From positions 94,009 through 158,008 of the forward strand of contig NZ_JAENRY010000002.1 of NCBI RefSeq assembly GCF_016612545.1: a stretch of 64,000 bases of DNA, in the 5' to 3' direction. Below, piece by piece: positions 41,373-49,798 of the stretch. The DNA is from Streptomyces sp. MBT65 (GTDB lineage Bacteria; Actinomycetota; Actinomycetes; Streptomycetales; Streptomycetaceae). Both the position numbers and the translations under genes were made by a program. The notes under the pieces are model-generated. The model saw only the letters and a list, made by a program, of their open reading frames with translations. It was not told where the DNA came from and did not search any database. Position 1 is the stretch's first letter; every line of letters starts with the position of its first letter.

Positions 41373-42566
41373 CTACGGCTCGCGCCGTGGGGTTTTCTGC
41401 TTCGTCGCCGACGGCCCGCCCGGAGAACTCCGTTGAGGTCTTACACCGGCTCCACAGACAGACACCGCCAGTCCGGCGGCCAAGAGATTGCATGCCGCGT
41501 TCACGTCCCGGTCGTGCGTGATGCCACAGTCGCAGGTCCAGGTGCGAACACCAAGCGGCATTGCATCCCGCAGAGTGCCGCAGTTCGAGCACAGTTCGGA
41601 GGAGGGAAAGAACCGGTGCACCGCGATGACTTCCCGCCCGCACCAGGCAGCCTTGTACTCCGGCATGGAACGGAACTCGCCCCAGCTTGCGTCGGTGATC
41701 GCCCGGGCCAGGCCCCGGTTCTTGACCATGCTGTGCACGGTCAGGTCCTCGATCACGAGCGTTTGGTTTTCGCGCACGAGTCGAGTGGTGGGCTTGTGGA
41801 GCAGGTCGCGGCGCCGGTCTGCAATCCGGGCATGGATCTCCGCGACCTTCCGCCGGGCCTTGGCCCGGTTGGTTCCCTCGCCTTTCGCCTTGCGGGACAG
41901 TTCCCGCCGGGCCCTGGCGAGACGGGTGCGGTCACGACGCTCGTGTTGCGGGTTGCTGACCTTCTCTCCTGTGGAGAAGGTCAGCAGGTGGGTAAGGCCG
42001 ACATCGATCCCGATGGCCGCGCCTGTGGCGGGAAGCGGTTCGACGGCAGGGTCGTCGCACAGCATCGAGACGAACCAACGACCGGCCGCGTCCTGCGACA
42101 CGCTCACAGTGGAGGGCTGGGCACCTTGGGGCAGCGGCCTCGACCACACGATGTCCAGCGGGTCCGTCATCTTCGCCAACGTCAGCAGCCCGTCCCGGAA
42201 GAGAGAACCACTGCGGGTCTACTCGGCGCACTTGTGCGACTTCTTCCGCGACTTGAAACGCGGATACCTGGCCCGCTTGGCGAAGAAGTGAGTGAACGCC
42301 ATCTGCAAATGCCGCAGTGTTTGCTGCAACGGCACCGACGACACCTCATTGAGGAAGGCAAGTTCCTCGGTCTTCTTCCACACGGTCAACAGGGCAGAGG
42401 TCTGGTTGTAGGTGACCCGTTCCTGCCTCGTCCACGCCTCGCTGCGCGCAGCGAGCGCCAGGTTGTAGACCTTTCGCACACACCCGAACGTGCGCGACAG
42501 CTCCGCCGCCTGCGCATCGGTGGAATAGAAGCGGTACTTGAACGCCCGCTTCGTGTGGGTGGCCAT
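41373..42566 (-). pseudogene. tnpB: tnpB (IS605 OrfB) with in-frame amber codon
   Basis: Read from the ATG at 42566, the frame spans 397 residues, the usual TnpB length, but codon 116 is TAG (42219-42221). The sequence runs KKSHKCAE-stop-TRSGSLFRDG in one frame; relatives usually have Tyr there (AEYTRS), so a single base change suffices. Downstream the nuclease is intact: RuvC Asp in GIDVGLTHLL, Glu in TLVIEDLTVHSM, Asp in THDRDVNAA, and zinc finger CSNCG/CDCG. Without readthrough only a 115-residue N-terminal piece and possibly an internal restart product (TTG at 42179) would form. It encodes an RNA-guided nuclease family member. Confidence 0.85.
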
Positions 42567-42694
42567 GGCTCGCAAACCAACTCGGCCAAAGCCGGAGCAT
42601 CCGCGAAAGGAAGCCGAGGAACCACACTCGGCCCCTCTGGTTTCCCGATGTCACGAGTACCCGAATCCAACCCACCTGCTACGAAAGGACATCG

Positions 42695-44095
42695 ATGAGT
42701 GCTACCACGATGTATGGCGCGCCCGCTCCAGAGACGGAAGTCGTGCACGTGGTGCGCGGCGAGGTCGACCACGCCCCGCACGTCGGCCACGGCCGCGCCG
42801 GCTCGGCCTTCACCGCACCGGCGCTCGACCTGGACCGCCTGGTGTGGCCCCGCACCGAACCCGGCCCCGCCTTCCACGTGCCCGTCGCGGAGATCGTCGA
42901 CCTGCTGGTGGAGACCGGCGAGGCCCTCAAAGCGGACCGCGAGGGGCTCCTGGCCGAGGCACTCGACCGCATGGTCGGAGTCAGCCCGCTGCCCGCCGAG
43001 ATCCTCGAACGCGCCTACGCCGTGCTGTGGCGCAGCTTCCAACGCCCCGGTCTCTACGCCCAGATCGACCACGAACTCGGTGGGGCCGACGTGCTCGACG
43101 GCTGGCGCGAGGTGCGCCTGCCCGACAACCGGACCGCGGCCACCCGGGCGTTCCCACCACGACTGGTGCACATCATCGCGGGCAACGCACCCGGGGTCGC
43201 CGCGATGTCCGTCGTGCGCGGCGCCCTCACCAAGGGTGTCAACCTGCTCAAACTGCCCTCGAACGATCTGTTCACCGCGACAGCGATCCTGCGCACGATG
43301 GCCGCGGTGGCCCCCGACCACCCAGTGGTGCGCTCGTTCTCCGCGGTGTACTGGCGTGGCGGCGACGAGACGGTGGAGAGCGTGCTGTTCCGCCCGCAGT
43401 TCTTCGACAAACTGGTCGCCTGGGGCGGCGAGTCCACGATCCGCGGAGCACTGCGGTACGTCGGTCCGGGATTCGAACTCGTCTCCTTCGACCCCAAGAC
43501 GTCCATCTCGTTGATCGGCCGGGAGGCGTTCGAGTCCCCCGAGAACCTCGCCCGTGCCGCTGACGCGGGTGCCGCCGACGCCACGTTCTTCAACCAGCAG
43601 GCCTGTGTGGCGAGCCGCTTCCAGTTCGTCGAGGGCTCCTGGGAGGACGCCGACCGCTACGCCGCCCTGCTCTGCGAACGCCTGGGCGTGGCAAGGGAGT
43701 TCAGCTCGGCGGACGGCCCGAGGGTCGCGGCCTCCCTGCGTGAGGAGATCGACGTCCTGCGGTCCATGGCTCCCGACTACCGGGTGTGGGGCGGCTACGA
43801 CGGTCGTGGCCTGGTGATCCGCTCTCCCGAACCGGTGGATTTCCATCCGGACGGAAAGATCGTCGACGTGGTCCCCGTCACCGAACTGACGGAAGCGGTC
43901 ACCCACGCCGGAGTCGCCACCCAGACGGTCGGCGTGTACCCGGACACCCGCAAGGCAGAACTGCGCGACGCCCTGGCCTGCGCCGGGGTGCAGCGCGTGG
44001 TCTCCCTCGGCAGGGCGGGCGGGATGCCGCCGGGCCTCTCCCACGACGGGTTCTATCCATTGCAACGCCTCATGCGCTGGGTGAACGACGAGTGA
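42695..44095 (+). CDS. LuxC-like acyl-CoA reductase
   Basis: A 466-residue LuxC-family fatty acyl reductase. It has the nucleotide-binding segment HIIAGNAPGVAAMSVVRGAL near 150 (given in part), LKLPSNDLFTATAIL near 185, and the catalytic Cys in FFNQQACVASRFQF near 300. It ends with RVVSLGRAGGMPPGLSHDGFYPLQRLMRW. It reduces an acyl-enzyme thioester to an aldehyde with NADPH. GAAAGGACATCG precedes the ATG. It was probably co-transcribed with the LuxE-like gene before the IS inserted. It overlaps the end of the convergent SRPBCC gene by 26 bases. Confidence 0.92.
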   Translation: MSATTMYGAPAPETEVVHVVRGEVDHAPHVGHGRAGSAFTAPALDLDRLVWPRTEPGPAFHVPVAEIVDLLVETGEALKADREGLLAEALDRMVGVSPLPAEILERAYAVLWRSFQRPGLYAQIDHELGGADVLDGWREVRLPDNRTAATRAFPPRLVHIIAGNAPGVAAMSVVRGALTKGVNLLKLPSNDLFTATAILRTMAAVAPDHPVVRSFSAVYWRGGDETVESVLFRPQFFDKLVAWGGESTIRGALRYVGPGFELVSFDPKTSISLIGREAFESPENLARAADAGAADATFFNQQACVASRFQFVEGSWEDADRYAALLCERLGVAREFSSADGPRVAASLREEIDVLRSMAPDYRVWGGYDGRGLVIRSPEPVDFHPDGKIVDVVPVTELTEAVTHAGVATQTVGVYPDTRKAELRDALACAGVQRVVSLGRAGGMPPGLSHDGFYPLQRLMRWVNDE

Positions 44096-44513
44096 CCGCG
44101 CTCAAGCTCTCCAGCAGCGCGGCGAGGCCGTCGGCGTAGTTGCCGTGGAAGAGCTCCTCGGCGTCGGTGTCGCTGACGCCGACGGGCGTGAACGTGCCGG
44201 ACCATTCGACGCGCGAGACGCCGGGGCTGCCGGGGACGGCGTGCACGCGCGGCGTGGATAGGTAGCCGGTCACGGGGAACGGCGCCTCTTCGATGGCGTA
44301 GGAGTAGCCGCGCGCATCGTGGTCGAAGGCCTGGAGGCGTTCGACGATGACGCCGCCGTCCTGGTTGGTCGGGCGGCGTACCCGGCCGCCTTCGCTCAGC
44401 TCGCTCTCGGGGATGTACGGGAGCCAGTCGGGCAGGGACCCGAAGCCGCCGATGAGCCGCCGGACGCGGTCGGGGCTCTGCGGGATGTCGAGGGACGCGG
44501 TGGTGGTGGCCAT
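44070..44513 (-). CDS. SRPBCC-family protein
   Basis: A 147-residue START/Bet v 1-like (SRPBCC) protein: MATTTASLDIPQSPDRVRRLIGGFGSLPDWLPYI (shown only in part) starts the fold, with a helix-grip pattern through EWSGTFTPVG and the C-terminal long helix GNYADGLAALLESL. Proteins of this group bind hydrophobic ligands or act as polyketide-type cyclases. It sits 32 bases downstream of the frameshifted aldo/keto reductase on the same strand and may have shared its transcript. The specific ligand is not known. Confidence 0.85.
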   Translation of the reverse strand: MATTTASLDIPQSPDRVRRLIGGFGSLPDWLPYIPESELSEGGRVRRPTNQDGGVIVERLQAFDHDARGYSYAIEEAPFPVTGYLSTPRVHAVPGSPGVSRVEWSGTFTPVGVSDTDAEELFHGNYADGLAALLESLSAVTRRSPSA

Positions 44514-44545
44514 GGTGGGTGCTTCCTGTGGTGTGCCGTGGGGTG

Positions 44546-45536
44546 TCAGGCGGTGGGGGCGTCGACGGCGATGAGCTTCTCGGCGCGCAGGGCGGTCCAG
44601 AAGACGGTCGGCACGCGCTCGGCGACGTCCTCCGCGATGCGGCCGGGACGGGTTGCGCCGGGTACGACGGCCGTCGAGGCGGGATGGGCGAGCGCGAACT
44701 GCAACGCGGCCGCCTTGACGCTCACACCGTGCTCGGCCGAGAGCGCCTTGACCCGTTCGACCTTGGCGAGGATCTCCGCCGGGGCCTCCTGGTACTCGAA
44801 GTGCCGTCCGCCGACGAGGACACCGGAGCTGTACGGACCGCCGACGATCATGTCGACGCCCTGCTCGGTGGCGGCGGGCAGCAGCCGCTGCAGGGACCGC
44901 TCGTGGTCGAGCAGGGTGTAGCGGCCGGCCAGGAGGAACGCGTCGGGGCGGGGCTCGTCCAGGTCGAGGGTCAGCTCGATCGGCCGACACGGTTGACGCC
45001 GAGGCCCCAGGCCTTGATGACGCCCTCGTCGCGGAGCCGCTGCGGGACGCGGAAAGCGCCGGTGCGCGCGGTCTCGTAGACGTGCAGCCAGTCGTCGCCG
45101 TGGAAGTCCTGGGCGATGTCGTGCACCCAGACGATGTCGACGCGGTCCGTCCGCAGGTGCGTGAGGTTGTCCTCGATGGAGCGCAGGGTGGCGTCCGCGG
45201 TGTAGTCGTCGATCATCCTGTTCGGGCGGCCCTGCTCGAACAGACCACCTTTCGCGCCCAGGTTCCGTGCGGTGGGGTCCTCCAACTCGTCGAGGACGAC
45301 CCGGCCGACCTTGGTGCTGAGCACGAACTCGTCGCGCGGCCGGCCAGTACCTCGCCCAGCCGGATCTCGGCCCGGCCGGCGCCGTAGAACGGGGCGGTGT
45401 CGAAGTAGCGGATGTCCTGGTCCCAGGCGGCTTCGACGGTGGCCGCGGCCTCCTCGTCCGGGATGCCGCGGAACATGTTGCCGAGGGGGGCGGTGCCGAA
45501 GCCGAGGGCCCCCGGCAGGAGGGACTTGATGCCCAT
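44546..45536 (-). pseudogene. Aldo/keto reductase with two frameshifts
   Basis: Three reading-frame segments join into one aldo/keto reductase of the D-threo-aldose (L-fucose) dehydrogenase type. The first (45536 to about 45347) gives GIKSLLPGALGFGTAPLGNM and YFDTAPFYGAGRAE with the catalytic Asp and Tyr. The second (about 45346 to 44986) gives LSTKVGRVV and RTDRVDIVWVHD. The third, to 44546, gives PIELTLDLDEPRPDAF and GVDMIVGGPYSSGVL. Each join requires one missing base, in GC-rich runs (GGCCGC and GGCCG). It is either a decaying gene or two sequencing errors. AGAAGG precedes the ATG. It is divergent from a truncated LysR gene. Confidence 0.8.
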
Positions 45537-45679
45537 GACGAAGATCCTTCTTTCCATGACGTGACGCGTAGTTCGTGCTGTTTCATCCGATCCGCGGCTC
45601 TTGCTCTGTCGAGGTTGGGATCGAGGGATGAGACTGTCCAGGACTTACTTGGACACGCTTGAGTCCCGAGAGGTCTTAC

Positions 45680-45788
45680 GTGCTTGACCTGCGTCAACTC
45701 CGCTATTTCGTGGCCGTCGCCGAAGAGGAACACGTCGGCCGGGCCGCCGAACGCCTGCACATCTCGCAGCCGCCGCTGAGCCGGCAGT
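45680..45788 (+). pseudogene. LysR-family regulator, N-terminal remnant
   Basis: From the GTG at 45680, 36 residues match the LysR helix-turn-helix start: [20 protein letters not shown] and [13 protein letters not shown]. The match stops abruptly after PLSRQ, in the middle of the DNA-binding domain, and the next bases belong to another truncated gene on the opposite strand. The rest of the LysR gene is not in the window. It probably once regulated the divergent aldo/keto reductase. Confidence 0.8.
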
Positions 45789-45796
45789 CGACGACA

Positions 45797-45887
45797 CGAT
45801 CCGCTGGAGGGTCGCGTCGTGCGACTTCTCCCGCAGCAGATCGCGGGCCGTCGAGGCCATCTGTTGCGCACAGTCCTGCCAGTCCAT
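45797..45887 (-). pseudogene. GAF-ANTAR-type protein, N-terminal remnant
   Basis: On the minus strand from the ATG at 45887, about 30 residues ([20 protein letters not shown] and [12 protein letters not shown]) match the N-terminal helix of GAF-ANTAR transcription antiterminator proteins of actinobacteria, as far as I recall the family. The match ends where the LysR remnant begins, so two unrelated genes are joined tail-inside-tail by a deletion or inversion. Confidence 0.55.
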
Positions 45888-45893
45888 CGCCAA

Positions 45894-46204
45894 GTGTTCT
45901 CCAGCTGAGGCGTCGCCGGGGAGGTCCGGGGACGCGTCCTTGCCGTTACCTCATAAGGGGCGAACTGCACCGCCCCACGAGGTACGGCCGAAGCTCGGCG
46001 CCGACGTCGTCAGTGCGCGGAGGGCGAGGCCCGCGGAACGGCCGGGCAAGGGCCCTGAACGGCAGTGTCACGCCGGTGGCGATCGCCGTCGGTGCTGCGG
46101 AGCACGTGTGCGATGGCACGGAACATGAAGACCTCCGGGGGGATACATGTGCGGGACTGTCGACATCGGCTGCCCCTGGAGACGGCGGCACGCCAGGTGG
46201 GCGA
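45894..46204. other. Non-coding stretch with no recognised gene
   Basis: No gene can be supported in this segment of about 310 bases. Short frames are Arg/Pro-rich or unlike known proteins, and base composition is less GC-skewed by codon position than in neighbouring genes. It is probably decayed sequence next to the truncated genes. Confidence 0.5.
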
Positions 46205-46229
46205 GATTCTCCTGGTCACCCCGGGGTAC
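46205..46229 (+). promoter_or_regulatory. SigB-type promoter match GATT-N15-GGGTAC
   Basis: GATT (46205-46208), a 15-base spacer and GGGTAC (46224-46229) fit the GNNT-N14-16-GGGTAC/T pattern of SigB-family promoters in Streptomyces. It lies only nine bases before the DUF6479 ATG, so the message would be leaderless or start at the ATG 46254. Confidence 0.45.
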
Positions 46230-46238
46230 CCGGCGGTG

Positions 46239-46583
46239 ATGAACACATCGAGCATGGACGTGGCCGCGTCGAGTGGAGCGGCCCTCGGAGTCTTTCCGGT
46301 TGTCGCCGGACTGATCCTCGTCGTCGGGTTGATCTGGGCCGTACGGTTCGGAATGAAGGCCCGCCGGCGGGAGTCCGCGCCGCCGCGCCCGGAGGAGCAG
46401 CCCCGGCTGCCCGAGTCCGGGCCGACCGGCGAGATCCAGGAGATGCGCGAGCCCGAGGAGGTGCCGCGCGCGAAGGACGAGAGCGAGCGGCTCACCCCGC
46501 ACCAGTTGTCCGGCGGCGGAACGTCGGGCAGCAGGCGCAGCGAGGACCAGAAGCGTCGGCGTTGGGGCTCGGGTTCCGCGTGA
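46239..46583 (+). CDS. DUF6479-family small membrane protein
   Basis: A 114-residue protein with one membrane segment ([20 protein letters not shown], about residues 14-33), then a basic patch KARRRES and a Pro/Glu-rich tail ending [15 protein letters not shown]. This layout is that of DUF6479 proteins, which are common and uncharacterised in Streptomyces. No strong ribosome site is seen, which fits a leaderless start from the GGGTAC promoter. An ATG five codons further (46254) is also possible. Confidence 0.75.
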   Translation: MNTSSMDVAASSGAALGVFPVVAGLILVVGLIWAVRFGMKARRRESAPPRPEEQPRLPESGPTGEIQEMREPEEVPRAKDESERLTPHQLSGGGTSGSRRSEDQKRRRWGSGSA

Positions 46584-46649
46584 ACACGGTTGCGTCCGCA
46601 GCGAAGAAGGATTGTGCGTGCTCGGCCACTTCTTGCGTTACGAGCGGCG

Positions 46650-47636
46650 TCACTCCGTACGCCGGTGGTCCGCCTCGCTCCAGGCTCGGGTGTCACGGGG
46701 CGGGAGATACGGCTCCGCACCCTTCGGGTGTCCGCCGGCCACAGCGCGCTGGCGGGCCAGTTCCGCGTCGAATTCGAGGCCGAGCAGGACCGCGATGTTG
46801 CTGATCCACAGCCAGATCAGGAAGACGACCACGCCGGCGAGCGTGCCGTACGTCTTGTTGTACGACGCGAAGTGGGCGACGTAGAACGCGAAGCCCGCGG
46901 AGGCGATCATCCAGACCAGCAGGGCCAGCACGCTGCCCGGGGTGACCCAACGGAAGCCTCGGCCCTTCACGTTGGGAGCCGCCCAGTACAGGATCGCGAT
47001 CATCGCCATGACCAGGATGATCAGCCCCGGCCACTTGGCGATCGACCACACCCTCAGGGTGGCGTGCCCGATGCCGAGCGCGGAGCCGGCCGCGCGGGCC
47101 AGGCCGCCGGTGAACACCACGATGAGCGCGCTGATCACCGTCAGGACCAGCAGCACCACCGTGACGCCGACCCGGATCGGCAGCACCTTCCACACGGGGC
47201 GGCCCTCGGGCATGTCGTAGACGACGTTGGCGCTGCGGATGAACGCGGCGATGTAGCCGGAGGCCGACCACACCGCGACGACGATGCCGACCACGGCCAC
47301 GACGGAGCCGAGGCCGCCGGTGGTGTGGAGCTGGCGTACGGCGTCGCCGATGATGTTCCGGGCCGAACTCGGCGCCAGTTTCTCGATGTTGTCCAGCACC
47401 CGCTGGGTCGTCGACTTGCCGGCGATGCCGAGCAGGGAGACCAGGACCAGCAGCGCGGGGAAGAGTGAGAGAACCCCGTAGTACGTCAACGCGGCGGCCC
47501 GGTCGGCGAGTTCGTCGTTCTGGAACTCCTTGACCGTGCCCCTGAGCACCGCCCACCACGACCGCCTGGGCAGTTCGGTGGGTTTGTCCGGCGCCCGCCG
47601 CTCGACTTGGTCGTTTGGTCCTGGTGTGCGTGTCAT
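46650..47636 (-). CDS. YihY/BrkB-family inner-membrane protein
   Basis: A 328-residue membrane protein with about six hydrophobic segments. The signature region [34 protein letters not shown] (given in part) near residue 37 and the later [22 protein letters not shown] are typical of the YihY/BrkB family. Its function is unsettled; an RNase BN assignment was withdrawn historically. It is a single-gene unit on the minus strand, downstream of the Mrp operon by 66 bases. The start is the ATG at 47636, because the preceding residues are not family-like. Confidence 0.92.
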   Translation of the reverse strand: MTRTPGPNDQVERRAPDKPTELPRRSWWAVLRGTVKEFQNDELADRAAALTYYGVLSLFPALLVLVSLLGIAGKSTTQRVLDNIEKLAPSSARNIIGDAVRQLHTTGGLGSVVAVVGIVVAVWSASGYIAAFIRSANVVYDMPEGRPVWKVLPIRVGVTVVLLVLTVISALIVVFTGGLARAAGSALGIGHATLRVWSIAKWPGLIILVMAMIAILYWAAPNVKGRGFRWVTPGSVLALLVWMIASAGFAFYVAHFASYNKTYGTLAGVVVFLIWLWISNIAVLLGLEFDAELARQRAVAGGHPKGAEPYLPPRDTRAWSEADHRRTE

Positions 47637-47701
47637 ACGGCTTGGGGTTACCCGACTCGGCCCGACCATGCGTCAACGGTGCCTCAATCGCCCTTTCCCG
47701 C

Positions 47702-49448
47702 TCAGCCGTTGAGGATTCCCGGCAGTGCCAGCGCCGCCAACAGAGTCGTGGCCATCAGCAGCCATGCCACGTAGTCGCCGATGTGCCCGGACTGAAGGCG
47801 TCGTATCGGATCGGTCCAGGACGGTTTGCCGAGCGCCCTCGGGCGGGTCACGGCGAGTGCGGCCAGGCCGACGGCCAGCAGGGTCGACGTGAGGCCGAGG
47901 AGCAGCCCGGCGGGAGTCCAGTGCGGTGTGGTGACGGCTCCGTCGGACACCGCCTGCCCGACCGCTGCCGCGAGGCCGGGTACCGCGCCCACGGCGAGGG
48001 ACGCGACGAGCAGCGCGGCGGGGACCGCGGTCATGGTGTCCGGCACCCGGCTCAGCCGGTGTCGGGTCTCGGGTTCCTCGCCGATACCGGTGGTCTCGTA
48101 CGACGACTCCTCGCCAGGCCGGCGGCCGAGGCCGAGGAACACCCGTGCGGCGACCCGGAGCACCGCGCCCGCGGTCACCGCCGACACGGCGACGAACAGC
48201 ACGGTCAGCGGGCCGCCGACCGCCTCCTCCAGTACCGCCTTCCCGAGTGCGATACCGAAGGGCGGGAGCCCGGCGAGGCTCAGCGCGCCGACGACGAACA
48301 GGGCGGCGACTCCACGTAGTTCGCGGGCGCGTCCGTGCAGGGCGTGTTCGTCCGCCGAGCCGTACCGGTCGAGGTGGACGCCGGTGCAGGCGAACAGGGC
48401 GGCCTTCACCCCGGCGTGGCCCAGGATGTACAGGGCGACCCCGTCGTCGGCCTCGGGGCTCAGGACGCCGATGCCGTGAGGAACAGGCCCATGTGGGCGA
48501 CCGTGGAGTACGCGAGCAGCCGTTTGATGTGCCGTTGGTACCAGCACATCACCGCGCCGAGGGCGGCGGTCAGTACACCGAGGACGACGAGGGCGCGTTC
48601 CAGGTCGGACGCCGGGATGCCGCCCGGGCCGGAGAAGATCGTCCGGTAGACCCGCCACACGCCGTAGGCGCCCAGCTCGACCATGACTCCGGACAGCAGC
48701 ATGCACACCGGTGTCGGCGCGACCGCGTGCGCGTCCGGCAGCCGGAAGTGGAACGGCACGGCCGCGGCCTTCACCAGCAGTCCGGTCAGGACGAGTGCGA
48801 AGGCCGCGAGAGTGAGGGCGTCGGGGCCGCCGTGCCGGTCGAGGCCCTGGCCGATCTTCGTCATGGTGAGTTCGCCGGTGCGGGCGTACAGCAGGGCGAT
48901 GCCCGTCAACACGGTGTACGCGCCAAGGGAGTTGAGGACTCTGAACGACAACGCGCCTTGCACGGCCTTCGGTTCCTCGACGCGATGACCGGTCAGCGCG
49001 TATGCCACGACGCTCATCAACTCGAAGAACACGAAGGCGTCGAAGAGGTCCCCGGCGATCGCGAAGCCGCAGATGCCGCCCTGGAAGAGCAGCATCAGGG
49101 CGGGGAAGGCGCCCGCGTGGCGGCGGGGCGGTTCGTCGAAGTAGTGCCAGGAGTACGCCAGCGCCGCGACCGTCAGGAGTGAGGCGTGGGCGGCCATGCC
49201 GAGTCCGGGGCCCTCCCGGACGAGGACGATCCCGACGCTCTCGCCGCCTTTCGGGGTCCAGCCGCCGACCCATTCGGTCAGCGGCGGTGAGGAGTTGAGG
49301 AGGAGCACGAACGCCAGGGCCGCCGTGCTGGCGGCGAAGGCACAGCCCACCGTCTCGGCGGCGACGCGGGAGAGGTGGTGTCCGCCGGCGACAAGGAGGG
49401 TGGCTCCCAGCAGGGGACGGTGACGAGGACCGGGAGCAGGTGGTGCAT
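47702..49448 (-). CDS. mrpD: Mrp antiporter subunit D (MrpD/NuoN-like), two frameshifts
   Basis: The protein, about 580 residues, is spread over three frames. Segment 1 (49448 to about 49405) reads MHHLLPVLVTVP. Segment 2 (to about 48472) holds the proton-pump core, with ELMSVVAYALTGHRVEE, GLLVKAAAVPFHFRLPDAHA and RHIKRLLAYSTVAHMGLFL. Segment 3 continues GIGVLSPEADDGVALYILGH to the C-terminus. Each join lacks one base, in CCCCTG and ACGGCATC. The key Lys and Glu of the antiporter module are present. ATGA overlap with mrpC marks the start. It is either a sequencing artefact or a broken subunit; if broken, antiport would fail. Confidence 0.82.
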
Positions 49449-49798
49449 CAGCCGCGCAGCTCCGAGAGTTCGTCCGGGTCGACCGTGCCGTGGAGTTTGG
49501 AGACTTGGAGGACGACGAGTGCGAGCAGGACGGCGGTCACCGTGGCTCCCACGACCACGTCCGTGAGAGCGAGAGCCTGCACCACCGGGTCCACGACCGG
49601 GCGGGAGCCCGGCTTCAGGTCGGAGAAGACGGGGGCGGTGGCGCCGTCGCGGTAGCCGACGGCCAACAGCAGGACGTAGGTGGCGGATTGACAGACCGCC
49701 AGGCAGCCCACGGCGTGGATGAGGTTCCGGCTGGTCACCAGTCCGTAGCGGCCGACGAGGAACACCCAGACTGCGACGAGGTACGGGAACACCGACAT
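49448..49798 (-). CDS. mrpC: Mrp antiporter subunit C (MrpC/NuoK-like)
   Basis: A 116-residue membrane protein with three hydrophobic helices and the NuoK-type signature RNLIHAVGCLAVCQSATYVLLLA (shown in part) and VVDPVVQALALTDVVVGATVTAVLLALV. The DPVVQALALTDVVVG stretch is the hallmark of MrpC. It overlaps mrpB and mrpD by four-base ATGA junctions, so all subunits are translated together. Confidence 0.92.
   Translation of the reverse strand: MSVFPYLVAVWVFLVGRYGLVTSRNLIHAVGCLAVCQSATYVLLLAVGYRDGATAPVFSDLKPGSRPVVDPVVQALALTDVVVGATVTAVLLALVVLQVSKLHGTVDPDELSELRG

Larger units (their letters stand above)
41344..42660 (-). mobile_element. IS200/IS605-family element carrying tnpB only
   Basis: An insertion between the LuxE-like and LuxC-like genes. 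It carries a tnpB (OrfB) gene but no tnpA. The right end (low coordinates) has the hairpin CCCTCG-TGAG-CGAGGG just past tnpB. Another hairpin, GCCGAG with CTCGGC (42613-42632), lies upstream of tnpB near the probable left end. Such elements have no terminal inverted repeats or target duplication, so the exact ends are not fixed; the left boundary lies somewhere between 42632 and about 42680. Confidence 0.75.

Noticed and set aside
42219..42230. A frameshift in tnpB
   Set aside because: The two parts are in the same frame, separated by exactly 13 sense codons after a TAG; it is an amber codon and not a frameshift.
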